Of a DNA stretch of 64,000 nt, positions 32,145-41,518 are shown one piece after another. The stretch's first letter is position 1, and each line of letters begins with the position of its first letter. Made by a program: the position numbers and the translations under genes. The notes beneath the pieces are model-generated. The model was not told the DNA's origin. It made no database searches and worked only from the letters and a program-made list of their open reading frames with translations. The stretch is from an uncultured Winogradskyella sp. (GTDB lineage Bacteria; Bacteroidota; Bacteroidia; Flavobacteriales; Flavobacteriaceae), in NCBI GenBank assembly GCA_913055905.1, contig CAJXLB010000002.1, positions 186,001-250,000 of the forward strand. The letters run 5' to 3'.

Positions 32145-34859
32145 CTAATTACCCAACTGTAAATCGGGCTGACGTCTTTGGTCGTATTTTAAGTCTTTGA
32201 GTAGGTTAGAGCGAATTCCTATAAAAAAGTTCCACGACCTACGGTTTCCTGTTGGTATCCAAGTAAAATTCATACGCCAACTAAGCAAGTCCCGTTCAAA
32301 GCGCAATTGCGTAAAGGTAAATCCTTTGTTTAGAAAGTCGTAACCGGAGGAAACACCGACGGTCCACCGTGGTGAGAGCTCAATATCACCAGAAAACATT
32401 AAGGAATGGGAGGCAATTTCGTTTTGCCGTCTTGTATTAGCATAATTTACGGCATATGCCAATCTTAAATTCCAGGGTATTTTGTAAGTGTACAGTTCAG
32501 ATGGCGTTTCTTCGGTTTCTTCTCTATCGGAATCAGTGAGGCGCTTATCGGCAAAATCTTCGGTCTTACCAAACAAACCATCTACGCGCGAATTGGACAA
32601 GGCCGCCTGTTCTTGGTTAATGTCTTCATCAATGTCACCACCTTTTCCTGAGAATGTATCGTTAGAAAGTGTATAGCTCACATTTAAATTGGCAGAGGTT
32701 AACCTAAAGAGGCTACCACCATTATCTACGTTAAATGTGTTAATGATGTTATTATTGCTATCTAAGGCATAAGGATTCAAGGTCATGCCAAAGTTGATAT
32801 TCATTTGTTTGTTGAGAATTTGTGTTCCACCATTAATTGTTACAGGACTCCAGTTTAGGGAGTCTGCTGCAATGTCATAAGCAGTGCTAATGTTAAGGTT
32901 GTTCAACAAAAATATTTTTTTTGGTTCTGTATCCGTGGAGTCCTTTGACCTAACTTTTGCCTCGATATTATTTCCTATACCGATGCCTATACTACTAGAA
33001 AAGCGGTTACCTGGCCTGCCAAATATTGAGTTTTCAAAACGTGTATACTCTTCTGTCGTTGTACCGTTAGCGTCAATGACTTCATATGTTTCGTAGTATT
33101 GGTCGAAAGCTGGAGTGATATTATAGCTTAAATTTGGCCTAATCACATGCCTTATGGCTTTTATTTTAGGGTCTTTGCCTTCCTTTTCAAAATTAAATAA
33201 CCCATAGAGGGTTGTACCTATACTTGCTCCTGCATTGTAAGTGAGAAATCTGTCAAAACCACTTTGGTCTACCGTGACCACTTCATCCAAGCCTTGGTCG
33301 TAAAATCGTCTAATGGTATTGAGGGTCCATGTCTCTTGCAAATTAGCACTGGCACTAACGCTAAAGTGATTAAAAACTTTAAAGTTGGTGGTTATAGGAA
33401 TGCTGTGTTGCATTCCTGCCAAGGCATCATCAAACATTTCAGTTTTTCCAAAAATAGAGTCTGTAGTTTCAATACGATATTCACCTCTTGTGTTGACCTG
33501 GAAGTTAATATTCTGAATGGCTCCTTTCTTTACACCAGTCTTTGGTTCAAAAGGGAAAATCCTTGTCATCGAGGCCTGCAGTGTTGGCAACGTTAAATTG
33601 ATAGCCTGGGTGTTGGTATTTTGGGTGTGGGTTGCTGTTAAATTCAGATTCACCTGTGGTTCGCCTTGAAACGTTTTGGAATATGATACCGAAGAAGCCA
33701 ATGTATTATTAAGGAAATTGGCCTGGTTAACTTGGTTGATGGACTGTTGAAAATATTGGCTACTTCCAAGGTTTACTGATGCCGAAAACCTAGAGTTCGG
33801 ATTGGCTTTAGCGTCCTGGGTATGCGACCAACGTATGTTGTAAATGGTAGTCTGTGCAAAATCTGGAAAACCACGTTCGCTATTCAGTAAATTTTCATAT
33901 CTAAAACTTAATAAGCCTCTATATTTATAGCGCTTGGCATAATTGCTTTCTATTCTAAGACCATAACTCCCATTAGTGTAGTAATCTCCAAGAACTGCCA
34001 AATCAACATAATCACTTATGGCAAAATAGTATCCTCCATTTTGTAAAAAATAACCTCTGTCATTTCCTGTATCCTCACCAAAAGATGGAAAAATAATTCC
34101 TGAGGTTTGTTTTTTAGTGAGAGGAAAAAAGGCGAATGGTAATGCTATAGGTGTGGGCACACCGTAAATTTCCATATAGGTTGGACCAACAACGATTTTC
34201 TTGTCAGGAACCATTTTTAACTTAGAAGTTATGAACTGGTATTCTGGGTCATCCATGTTTTCTGCAGTGGTAAAACGTGCATTGGCCATGAAATAGGTAG
34301 AATCGTTTTCTCGTTTGGTATTGGGTGCAAAAACATTAAATCCTTGCTGTTCTGTTCTAGAATTAAAAACAACCGCTTTTTTGGTTTCGGTGTTAAAAAT
34401 TATGGAATCCGGTTCAATAACATTGGCGCCCTGGGTAAATACAGGTTCTTGCGAGTAACCGGTTGAGTCTTTAAGGCGTCCAGCATAAATGGTGTTTTTA
34501 CTGTAGTCAATGGTTATCTGTCCTGCAGTAATCTCCATATCTTGATACTTTACAACGGCTTGGTTGAAAAGGTAAATCTTTTGTTTTTTTTGATTTATGG
34601 AAACGTAGTCCTTGGCCTTATATGTAACGATGTCTTCTAAAAACTCCGTTTTTTGTAAACTATCTGTTTTAACAGAATCTACAAGCTTCGTGTTTACGGG
34701 TTTTCCTAGTAATGAATCTACAGCTATTGCGAGAGTATCTTTAACTTTTTCAGCTGGGATAGGTTTGGACTGCTCTGGGAGTTCTTGTGCCAAGCCCAAA
34801 GTGTTGATAAACATTGTAAAACTCAACGCAAAAAGTATGTTTAGGCTGTTTGTACGCAA
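32145..34859 (-). CDS. lptD: LPS-assembly protein LptD (putative, Bacteroidota type)
   Basis: A 904-residue outer-membrane protein. The start is a TTG at 34857-34859, followed by the signal peptide RTNSLNILFALSFTMFINTL ending at GLAQ|ELPEQ; no ATG is available before the conserved region. Residues about 75-250 are an OstA/LptA-like beta-jellyroll (QKIYLFNQAVVKYQDMEITA, then TYMEIYGVPTPIALPFAFFP). The remaining 600 residues are long amphipathic strands of the LPS-inserting barrel. It should receive LPS from LptA and place it in the outer leaflet with LptE. It faces the amidase gene. Confidence 0.85.
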   Translation of the reverse strand: MRTNSLNILFALSFTMFINTLGLAQELPEQSKPIPAEKVKDTLAIAVDSLLGKPVNTKLVDSVKTDSLQKTEFLEDIVTYKAKDYVSINQKKQKIYLFNQAVVKYQDMEITAGQITIDYSKNTIYAGRLKDSTGYSQEPVFTQGANVIEPDSIIFNTETKKAVVFNSRTEQQGFNVFAPNTKRENDSTYFMANARFTTAENMDDPEYQFITSKLKMVPDKKIVVGPTYMEIYGVPTPIALPFAFFPLTKKQTSGIIFPSFGEDTGNDRGYFLQNGGYYFAISDYVDLAVLGDYYTNGSYGLRIESNYAKRYKYRGLLSFRYENLLNSERGFPDFAQTTIYNIRWSHTQDAKANPNSRFSASVNLGSSQYFQQSINQVNQANFLNNTLASSVSYSKTFQGEPQVNLNLTATHTQNTNTQAINLTLPTLQASMTRIFPFEPKTGVKKGAIQNINFQVNTRGEYRIETTDSIFGKTEMFDDALAGMQHSIPITTNFKVFNHFSVSASANLQETWTLNTIRRFYDQGLDEVVTVDQSGFDRFLTYNAGASIGTTLYGLFNFEKEGKDPKIKAIRHVIRPNLSYNITPAFDQYYETYEVIDANGTTTEEYTRFENSIFGRPGNRFSSSIGIGIGNNIEAKVRSKDSTDTEPKKIFLLNNLNISTAYDIAADSLNWSPVTINGGTQILNKQMNINFGMTLNPYALDSNNNIINTFNVDNGGSLFRLTSANLNVSYTLSNDTFSGKGGDIDEDINQEQAALSNSRVDGLFGKTEDFADKRLTDSDREETEETPSELYTYKIPWNLRLAYAVNYANTRRQNEIASHSLMFSGDIELSPRWTVGVSSGYDFLNKGFTFTQLRFERDLLSWRMNFTWIPTGNRRSWNFFIGIRSNLLKDLKYDQRRQPDLQLGN

Positions 34860-34879
34860 TCCTATTAAATGTATTTTTG
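34849..34879 (+). promoter_or_regulatory. Complete Bacteroidota promoter for the amidase gene
   Basis: TTTG at 34849-34852, a 19-base spacer, and TATTTTTG at 34872-34879. It overlaps the first codons of lptD and points towards the amidase gene, giving a leader of about 130 bases. Confidence 0.65.
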
Positions 34880-34907
34880 TAAATGTATGGCTCGGTTTTT
34901 GAAACCC

Positions 34908-34915
34908 CAAAAGTA
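34908..34915 (-). promoter_or_regulatory. -7 promoter element (TACTTTTG, minus strand) for lptD
   Basis: Exact TAnnTTTG match reading leftward, about 49 bases before the lptD TTG start. No -33 element at normal spacing. Confidence 0.5.
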
Positions 34916-35019
34916 CAGATATTTTTTTGTGTTTAATGGATTTATTATTCAAAGTTAAAAATAACAAGACCGCTTTGTCGTTAAAGGATAACATTGCTTT
35001 TCAACCCACTGAAACTTCT

Positions 35020-36141
35020 ATGCAAACGAAGGTAAAATCTATTCTAGTATTTTGGGTGTTTGTATTTATGGGATATTTAACACCTAGTGCCTCATTGCTG
35101 GCACAAAATGACAAGTTCATCGTCGTGTTGGATGCTGGTCATGGTGGTGGCGACCCTGGGAATGTTGGTAATGGGTACAAAGAGAAACATATTGCTCTTA
35201 AGGTGGCTTTGGAAGTAGGTAAGGAGCTTGAAAAGAATCCAGATATAGAGGTCATTTACACCAGGAAAACCGATGTTTTTGTAGAGCTCTATAAACGAGC
35301 CGATATTGCCAACAAGGCAGATGCCGATTTATTTATCTCAATTCATTGTAATTCTGTTGGAAATCCGCGTCCTCACGGTACTGAAACTTGGGTGCTAGGT
35401 GAGAAAAACACAGGCCGAAATTTTGAGGTAGCCAAAAAAGAAAACGAAGTTATTTTTCTCGAGGAGAATTACGAAGAAAATTATTCAGGGTTTGATCCAA
35501 GTTCTCCAGAGTCTACAATTGCCATAGGTATTGAACAAGAGGTATATGTTGAGCAGAGCATCCTTTTGGCAAGAAAAATTGAGAACAACTTCGTTGATAA
35601 AGCCAAACGAAAGAGTCGAGGGCTTAAGCAGCATAGTCTTTTGGTCATAAGAAATACGTATATGCCTAGTATTCTTGTAGAATTAGGTTTTTTAACCAAT
35701 AAAAGTGAAGGCGCTTTTTTAAATTCAAAACGCGGTCAGTCCATTATGGCCAAGGCTATACGTGATGCTGTTTTAGATTATAAGGCAGAATTAGATCAAA
35801 ATATTGGGAGTAATATATTGGGACCTAGTGTTACATCCTCTGATGGCTTAAATGAGACTTCCAACATTTATAAAGACATAACCTTTAAGGTGCAGATTGC
35901 CGCTAGCTCTAAAGATTTAGCCACAAAACCCTATAATTTCAAAGGGCTCAACGATATATCTAAATTAAAATCGGGATCGCTTTACAAATATTATTTTGGG
36001 AGTACATCGGATTATGCTGAAATACTGCGACTACAAGAACAAGCCAAAAATAGTGGCTACGGATCTAGCTTTGTCGTGGCGTTCAAAAATGGCGAACAAA
36101 TTAATCTCTCTGAAGCCCTTAAAAACACGGCGAATAAATAA
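35020..36141 (+). CDS. N-acetylmuramoyl-L-alanine amidase (Amidase_3)
   Basis: A 373-residue exported peptidoglycan hydrolase that cleaves the bond between muramic acid and L-alanine. The signal peptide starts MQTKVKSILVFWVFVFMGYL and ends at LLAQ. Zinc ligands are the histidine in LDAGHGGGDPG, the glutamate in YKEKHIALKVA and the histidine in SIHCNS; the catalytic glutamate is in LVELGFLTN. The C-terminal 80 residues (FKVQIAASSKDLATKPYNF) resemble an SPOR-like peptidoglycan-binding unit. The longer upstream frame is ignored because it has no signal-peptide-like N-terminus. An MlaD gene follows. Confidence 0.92.
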   Translation: MQTKVKSILVFWVFVFMGYLTPSASLLAQNDKFIVVLDAGHGGGDPGNVGNGYKEKHIALKVALEVGKELEKNPDIEVIYTRKTDVFVELYKRADIANKADADLFISIHCNSVGNPRPHGTETWVLGEKNTGRNFEVAKKENEVIFLEENYEENYSGFDPSSPESTIAIGIEQEVYVEQSILLARKIENNFVDKAKRKSRGLKQHSLLVIRNTYMPSILVELGFLTNKSEGAFLNSKRGQSIMAKAIRDAVLDYKAELDQNIGSNILGPSVTSSDGLNETSNIYKDITFKVQIAASSKDLATKPYNFKGLNDISKLKSGSLYKYYFGSTSDYAEILRLQEQAKNSGYGSSFVVAFKNGEQINLSEALKNTANK

Positions 36142-36176
36142 GTGCTCTACACATCAAAGGAATTAAAATTTATTCC

Positions 36177-36184
36177 TAATTTTG
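36177..36184 (+). promoter_or_regulatory. -7 promoter element (TAATTTTG) before the MlaD gene
   Basis: Exact TAnnTTTG match, 22 bases before the TTG start at 36207. Confidence 0.5.
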
Positions 36185-36206
36185 TTTTTAACCAAAGCGC
36201 AAACGA

Positions 36207-37148
36207 TTGAAAATTTCAAGAGAAGTTAAAACGGCAGTATTGGTACTTTCTGGTATTGCTCTCTTCATATATCTTTTTTCATATCTCAAGGGAGAAGATC
36301 TATTCACGAATACAGATACCTATTACACGGAATTTGATTACAATGCTTTAAGCATGTCTTCTTCCGTAACCATAAAAGGAAATAAGGTAGGGAAGGTTGA
36401 GGATATAAAATATGACTTTAAAACAGGCAAAACCATTGTTTCTTTTTCAGTAAATCCGCAATTGGAATTTTCTAAGAATAGCATCGTAAGACTTTATGAA
36501 ACAGGAATAATGGGAGGTAACGCCCTTGCGCTTGTTAATGTAAATGATGGTGAAATTGCCAAACCAGGTGACTTTATACAATCTGAAGTCCAGCCTGGCT
36601 TGATTACCTCACTGAGAAAGAATTTTTCGGGATTAAGTTCGGATTTAGACAGCACGATAAGAACGGCAGACACGCTTATGACCAACATTAATGAAATGGT
36701 TGAAGACGAATCAAGCGAAGGGATAAAGGCCACTATAGCTGAATTAAACACAACATTAAGGGCTTTTAAAAGTCTATCAGGTACCATCGAAGGCATGGTT
36801 AAGCAAAACGAAAACAAAATTGCAGCGCTGCTAGAAAATTTTGAACAAACAAGTGCCAATCTCAATGCGCTGTCCATAGAGTTAAAGGAAGCAGGTTTAA
36901 GCAATACTTTGGCCAATGTAGACAATACGTTATTGTCACTTCAGGAAACACTGTCTAAGCTCGATAACCCAACAGGAACGGTGGGTAAACTTCTTAATGA
37001 TGACGCCTTGTACAATAACTTAGAGTCGGCAACCAAGGAATTAGAGCTTCTTTTGTTAGACATAAAATTACATCCAGCGCGCTACAGAAGGATTTTGTCA
37101 AAAAAGGAAATACCTTACGAAAAGCCCACTGAAGACCAAATGAATTAG
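36207..37148 (+). CDS. MlaD family (MCE domain) lipid-transport protein
   Basis: A 313-residue protein with one N-terminal membrane anchor (KTAVLVLSGIALFIYLFSYL), an MCE domain near residues 40-115 (MSSSVTIKGNKVGKVEDIKY) and a long helical, coiled-coil-like tail. MCE proteins form hexameric rings that pass phospholipids between inner and outer membranes. The MlaE and MlaF partners are not in the window. The start is a TTG. Gene order lptD / amidase / MlaD groups outer-membrane and wall maintenance functions. Confidence 0.9.
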   Translation: MKISREVKTAVLVLSGIALFIYLFSYLKGEDLFTNTDTYYTEFDYNALSMSSSVTIKGNKVGKVEDIKYDFKTGKTIVSFSVNPQLEFSKNSIVRLYETGIMGGNALALVNVNDGEIAKPGDFIQSEVQPGLITSLRKNFSGLSSDLDSTIRTADTLMTNINEMVEDESSEGIKATIAELNTTLRAFKSLSGTIEGMVKQNENKIAALLENFEQTSANLNALSIELKEAGLSNTLANVDNTLLSLQETLSKLDNPTGTVGKLLNDDALYNNLESATKELELLLLDIKLHPARYRRILSKKEIPYEKPTEDQMN

Positions 37149-37157
37149 ATTTTCAAT

Positions 37158-38471
37158 ATGGAATATTTACCAAATATACTATTTGCAATAGCCCTAATAG
37201 CAGGCATAGGTTACTTTGCTAGAAATGTTAAAAAGCTAATTAGAAACATTAAACTAGGCCGCGATGTTGATGCAAGTGATAACAAAGCACAACGTTGGCG
37301 TAATATGGCTCGAATTGCCTTGGGGCAAAGTAAAATGGTAAGAAGACCTATTGCTGGCTTGCTGCACGTTGTGGTTTATGTTGGCTTTGTCATCATAAAT
37401 ATCGAAGTATTGGAAATTATACTCGATGGACTTTTTGGAACACATCGTTTGTTCTTGGACATTATAGGCAAACAAGTTTATGGTTTTTTAATAGGAACCT
37501 TTGAAATTTTAGCTGTTTTGGTGCTTATCACGGTAGTTGCGTTTTGGATGCGAAGAAATGTCATAAAACTTAAGCGCTTTTTAAGTGCCGAAATGAAAGG
37601 TTGGCCCAAAAACGATGGTAATATTATCCTTTATTTCGAGGTGGTATTGATGTGCCTTTTTCTAACGATGAACGCTACAGATGTGCCATTTCAAGAATTG
37701 AATTCGGGTAACGTTATCTCTCAATTTATAGCACCTTGGTTTGAAGGAATTAACGAAAATACACTTCATATCATCGAGCGCACAGCGTGGTGGCTTCATA
37801 TTTTGGGTATTCTGGTCTTTTTGAATTACCTCTACTTCTCGAAACACCTACATATATTATTGGCGTTCCCAAATACGTATTTCGGAAACCTTAATCCTAA
37901 AGGTCAATTCAATAATCTTGAGGCTGTTACTAAGGAAGTTAAACTAATGATGGACCCAAATGCCGATCCATTTGCGGCGCCAGCTGAAGGAGAAGAGGAT
38001 GAAGAACCGGCGAAGTTTGGAGCAAGCGATGTGATGGATTTAAATCGCATTCAACTTCTAAATGCCTACACCTGCACGGAATGTGGACGTTGTACAAGTG
38101 AATGTCCGGCGAATCAAACTGGTAAAAAACTCTCTCCTCGAAAAATAATGATGGATACGAGAGATCGGTTGGAGGAAGTTGGTAAAAATATTGATGCAAA
38201 TAATGGTGAATTTAAAGACGATGGTAAACAATTACTTAATGATTACATCACCGCAGAGGAGCTTTGGGCCTGTACGAGTTGCAATGCTTGCGTAGAAGCC
38301 TGTCCTGTTAGTATAGATCCCTTATCTATCATTATGGATATGCGTCGATACCTCGTTATGGAACAGAGTGCGGCACCTATGGAATTGAACAATATGATGA
38401 CCAATATTGAAAATAATGGTGCGCCTTGGCCATACAATCAAATGGATCGATTAAACTGGGCAAACGAATAA
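37158..38471 (+). CDS. Membrane-bound 4Fe-4S dicluster protein with heme-b membrane domain (FadF/EMO-like first half)
   Basis: A 437-residue protein with five or six membrane helices in the first 240 residues. Histidine pairs suited to b-type heme occur in GLLHVVVYVGF and TLHIIERTAWWLHIL. The cytosolic domain has two 4Fe-4S motifs (CTECGRCTSECP and CTSCNACVEACP) separated by about 65 residues. This is the N-terminal layout of FadF, HdrE/HdrD-type and ETF:quinone oxidoreductase proteins. The following gene supplies the missing CCG domain. A role passing electrons from ETF or a thiol to menaquinone is inferred. Confidence 0.85.
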   Translation: MEYLPNILFAIALIAGIGYFARNVKKLIRNIKLGRDVDASDNKAQRWRNMARIALGQSKMVRRPIAGLLHVVVYVGFVIINIEVLEIILDGLFGTHRLFLDIIGKQVYGFLIGTFEILAVLVLITVVAFWMRRNVIKLKRFLSAEMKGWPKNDGNIILYFEVVLMCLFLTMNATDVPFQELNSGNVISQFIAPWFEGINENTLHIIERTAWWLHILGILVFLNYLYFSKHLHILLAFPNTYFGNLNPKGQFNNLEAVTKEVKLMMDPNADPFAAPAEGEEDEEPAKFGASDVMDLNRIQLLNAYTCTECGRCTSECPANQTGKKLSPRKIMMDTRDRLEEVGKNIDANNGEFKDDGKQLLNDYITAEELWACTSCNACVEACPVSIDPLSIIMDMRRYLVMEQSAAPMELNNMMTNIENNGAPWPYNQMDRLNWANE

Positions 38472-38494
38472 TATAACCTAATCAAAACAATACT

Positions 38495-39286
38495 ATGAGC
38501 GAGCAAATAAAAGTGCCAACTATGGCAGAATGCATGGCAGAAGGAAAACAACCAGAAGTATTATTTTGGGTTGGCTGTGCCGGTAGTTTTGATGACCGAG
38601 CTAAGAAAATTACAAAAGCCTTCGTAAAATTATTAAATAAATCTAACGTAGATTTTGCGGTATTAGGAGCAGAGGAGAGCTGTACTGGCGATCCAGCGAA
38701 ACGTGCAGGAAATGAATTTTTGTTTCAGATGCAAGCCGTGACTAACATTGAAGTTTTAAACGGTTACGAGATAAAGAAAATAGTAACGACCTGTCCGCAT
38801 TGTTTCAATACCTTAAAGAATGAATATCCATCACTTGGCGGAAACTACAAGGTAGTACATCATACACAGTTTTTAAGAGATTTATTAAATGAAGGTCGGT
38901 TATCCATTGAAGGAGGTCAGTTTAAAGGGAAACGTATCACTTTTCACGACCCATGTTACTTAGGTCGTGCAAATAACGTGTACGAAGCTCCTCGCGATCT
39001 CATTCGTAAACTGGATGCAGAGTTGGTTGAAATGAAAAGTTGCAAGAGCAGAGGTCTTTGCTGTGGTGCAGGTGGTGCTCAGATGTTTAAAGATGCTGAG
39101 CCTGGTAATAAGGAAGTGAATATTGAACGTACAGAGCAAGCTTTAGATACCAAGCCAGAAATTATAGCAGCAGGTTGTCCATTTTGCAATACCATGATGA
39201 CGGATGGTGTAAAAAATAAAGAAAAGGAAGGCGAAATCGCTGTAATGGACGTGGCAGAACTTATAGCAAACGCAGAGGACTTATAG
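38495..39286 (+). CDS. CCG-domain heterodisulfide-reductase-like Fe-S protein (FadF/EMO-like second half)
   Basis: A 263-residue soluble protein with two cysteine-rich CCG modules. The first has WVGCAGSFDDR, EESCTGDPAKR and TTCPHCFNTLKN. The second has DPCYLGR, LCCGAGGAQMF and AAGCPFCNTMM, a complete set of five cysteines. The first module has a single cysteine where CC is expected (ESCTGD). These modules bind an unusual 4Fe-4S cluster that handles disulfides or hands electrons to flavin partners. It lies 23 bases after the membrane partner and the two should form one complex. Confidence 0.88.
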   Translation: MSEQIKVPTMAECMAEGKQPEVLFWVGCAGSFDDRAKKITKAFVKLLNKSNVDFAVLGAEESCTGDPAKRAGNEFLFQMQAVTNIEVLNGYEIKKIVTTCPHCFNTLKNEYPSLGGNYKVVHHTQFLRDLLNEGRLSIEGGQFKGKRITFHDPCYLGRANNVYEAPRDLIRKLDAELVEMKSCKSRGLCCGAGGAQMFKDAEPGNKEVNIERTEQALDTKPEIIAAGCPFCNTMMTDGVKNKEKEGEIAVMDVAELIANAEDL

Positions 39287-39477
39287 TGGAAACCTCAGAA
39301 AAGAGAGCGATTTTGGTTTCTGCTCTCAAAAATGGAATATTTTGGTCCGTTGTTTTATTGGTACTCACATATTTTAGAAACGGACTTTTGAACTGGAATT
39401 TCTTTCCGCTTTGGTTTCTTTTTTTCGCAGCTACTGGAGCGATTCGGCGTTATTATCTCATCAAAAAAAGGAAATAA
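39286..39477 (+). CDS. Small two-helix membrane protein
   Basis: A 63-residue protein starting with GTG at 39286, which shares one base with the TAG stop of the preceding gene (TAGTG). Two hydrophobic segments are visible: ILVSALKNGIFWSVVLLVLT and FFPLWFLFFAATGAI. The tail is basic (RRYYLIKKRK). The tight coupling to genes on both sides (the next ATG follows its stop immediately) argues that it is real. I do not recognise a family. It may assist the PH-domain pair that follows. Confidence 0.7.
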   Translation: METSEKRAILVSALKNGIFWSVVLLVLTYFRNGLLNWNFFPLWFLFFAATGAIRRYYLIKKRK

Positions 39478-39993
39478 ATGTTTACTAATGATCAAATAGA
39501 TGTTGGTGCTTTGCCGCAACTTGAGAATTTAAATCTAAAGCCTATTGATTCTAAGTACTTATACATTATTCTTATTAATATCCTTTCGGTATTTTTTGGT
39601 CTCCTTGGAGGGTTGTTTATAGCGCGTTGGATTTCAAATGATCAAGGCTTTAGGTCTTTTGCTTTGGTTTTATTGGTTATCATTGGTCTTATAGGCGTTA
39701 TGAGCCTCACAATATATTATCTTGGTTTTAAAAATCGCAAGTATGCCATAAGAGAGCAGGATATGACCTATACTCAGGGTTACATCGTAACAAAGATGGT
39801 TACCTTGCCGTATAACAGAATTCAGCATCTAGAAATAAAAAGGTCATTTCTGTCAAGAAAATTTGGATTATCTACCTTAAAAATATATTCGGCAGGCGAG
39901 TCTGGAGGAGACCTTTCTATAAAAGGGTTGCCTAAGGATGTTGCTGAAAGGCAATATGCCTATTTAACGCAAATCATTAATGAGCGAGTTTAA
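39478..39993 (+). CDS. Bacterial PH-domain (YdbS-like) membrane protein
   Basis: A 171-residue protein with two membrane segments (IILINILSVFFGLLGGLFIA and FALVLLVIIGLIGVMSLTIYY). One bacterial PH (bPH2) domain follows, with YTQGYIVTKMVTLPYNRIQH and the conserved RKFGLSTLKIYSAGE. In Firmicutes the equivalent YdbS works together with YdbT and is linked to resistance to some antimicrobial peptides. The role in Bacteroidota is not established. It overlaps the next gene by 14 bases, so the two are coupled. Confidence 0.85.
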   Translation: MFTNDQIDVGALPQLENLNLKPIDSKYLYIILINILSVFFGLLGGLFIARWISNDQGFRSFALVLLVIIGLIGVMSLTIYYLGFKNRKYAIREQDMTYTQGYIVTKMVTLPYNRIQHLEIKRSFLSRKFGLSTLKIYSAGESGGDLSIKGLPKDVAERQYAYLTQIINERV

Positions 39994-41482
39994 TTTTGAA
40001 AATCCTTCGCGTCAGTCTGCCAAAGGTATTTTGGTCATTTTTGGTGTAAGTGTATTTAAGGTAGGTAAAGGTATTGTCATTGCAGGTGCTGCCCTGGTCT
40101 TAAAATATTTACAATCGGGAAAAGGACCAGACCTTACACAACCGATATTTATTATTTCAGTTTTGGCCATTGCAATTTTCTTTTTAATCATAGCAATCCT
40201 GCGATACCTCAACTTTAAGTTTTTTCTAAAAGAGGATTATTTTTTCCTTCAAAAAGGAATCATTAACAAAGAAGAGATTTCGGTATCCTTTGGGCGGATT
40301 CAAAATGTTTACATCAAACAAAACCTGCTTCAGCAACTTATCAACGTGGTATCATTAGCCATAGAAACCGCTGGTGACGATAAGACCGAAATAGAAATAA
40401 ACGCTTTGTCCAAAACCAAGGCATTGGCTCTAAAGTCGAAATTGCTTGCAGAGGTAAAGGCGCAAAACACCAACAGTGATGAGTTGGATGCTGCCGAAAC
40501 AGAAGAACTATATTTTAAGGCCTCAGTTAAAAAACTGCTTTTAGAGGGTATGAGTGAAAATCATCTAAAAAGTTTTGTGCTCATTTTTGCTTTTTTAGTT
40601 GGGATATATCAAGATATCAAAGAGTTTGTAAATAGCGTAGAATTTGCAGAGCGATTTAGAGGATGGTTTCAATTAAACAGCGAATCGGTGATGACCTTAT
40701 TGCTATTTAATATTTCCTTGGTTGGTGCACTTTTAGTAGTGTCCTTTTTCTTCTCCATGATTAGAATGTTTGTGCAGAATTTTGATTTAACGGTTATACG
40801 AAAACCAAATGGTTTGGAAATTTCCAAGGGATTATTTAATAAAATAAGTCTAAGCTTAACCTCAAGTCGTATTCAGACGACTACTGTATCAACAAATAGA
40901 TTAAAAAAGGCTTTAGGGCTTTACAAGCTTGCATTTACACAAGCTATGGCCAACAAAAAGCAGCAGCTTAGTTTTAGTGTGGTTGGTTTAAATCGTAATC
41001 AAATCTATGAACTGCTAGACCAATTTTACCCTAAGGTCTTAGATAAGATAACAAAGCATAAACCCAATATTTATATAGTTTATAGGAGATTGTGGTTAAA
41101 TGTCTGGTTATTGATTGTGATTAATATTGGTCTCTATTTCCTTCCTATGGAGTTTTTGCTCCTCAATATTTTATTCGTACTGTACATAGGCTTTAATACC
41201 TATTACATGTACAAGAAAACCTATTACCATGTGGATGAGAATTATGTCGTATTAGGTGGTGGCGGACTCATAGATACCTTCTCTAAGTATTTGGAAATTC
41301 ATAAAGCTCAGGCCGTAGAAATTACGCAAACCATATTTCAAAAAAGAAGGAAGTTAGCGTCATTAACTGTACATTCTGCGTCTAAATCCATAACAATTCC
41401 CCACATTGAAAAAACGGAAGCTTTAGCCATTTCAAATTTTATTCTTTATTTGGTGGAGTCTCAAAATAAAGATTGGATGTAA
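39980..41482 (+). CDS. Bacterial PH-domain (YdbT-like) membrane protein
   Basis: A 500-residue protein with six or so membrane segments in pairs and three bPH2 repeats. Each repeat has the marker of a buried Arg/Gln pair: ISVSFGRIQNVYIKQ, ISLSLTSSRIQTTTV and FSKYLEIHKAQAVEITQ. This three-repeat layout is that of YdbT. It starts within the 3' end of the YdbS-like gene and would form one membrane complex with it. Confidence 0.85.
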   Translation: MSEFNFENPSRQSAKGILVIFGVSVFKVGKGIVIAGAALVLKYLQSGKGPDLTQPIFIISVLAIAIFFLIIAILRYLNFKFFLKEDYFFLQKGIINKEEISVSFGRIQNVYIKQNLLQQLINVVSLAIETAGDDKTEIEINALSKTKALALKSKLLAEVKAQNTNSDELDAAETEELYFKASVKKLLLEGMSENHLKSFVLIFAFLVGIYQDIKEFVNSVEFAERFRGWFQLNSESVMTLLLFNISLVGALLVVSFFFSMIRMFVQNFDLTVIRKPNGLEISKGLFNKISLSLTSSRIQTTTVSTNRLKKALGLYKLAFTQAMANKKQQLSFSVVGLNRNQIYELLDQFYPKVLDKITKHKPNIYIVYRRLWLNVWLLIVINIGLYFLPMEFLLLNILFVLYIGFNTYYMYKKTYYHVDENYVVLGGGGLIDTFSKYLEIHKAQAVEITQTIFQKRRKLASLTVHSASKSITIPHIEKTEALAISNFILYLVESQNKDWM

Positions 41483-41518
41483 ATCTTTATTTTTACCATA
41501 AATTTTGAATAGCGACCT

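Noticed and set aside
36494-36925. 143-codon open frame on the minus strand inside the MlaD gene
   Set aside because: Shadow of the MCE coding frame, with a low-complexity Ser/Leu-rich translation.
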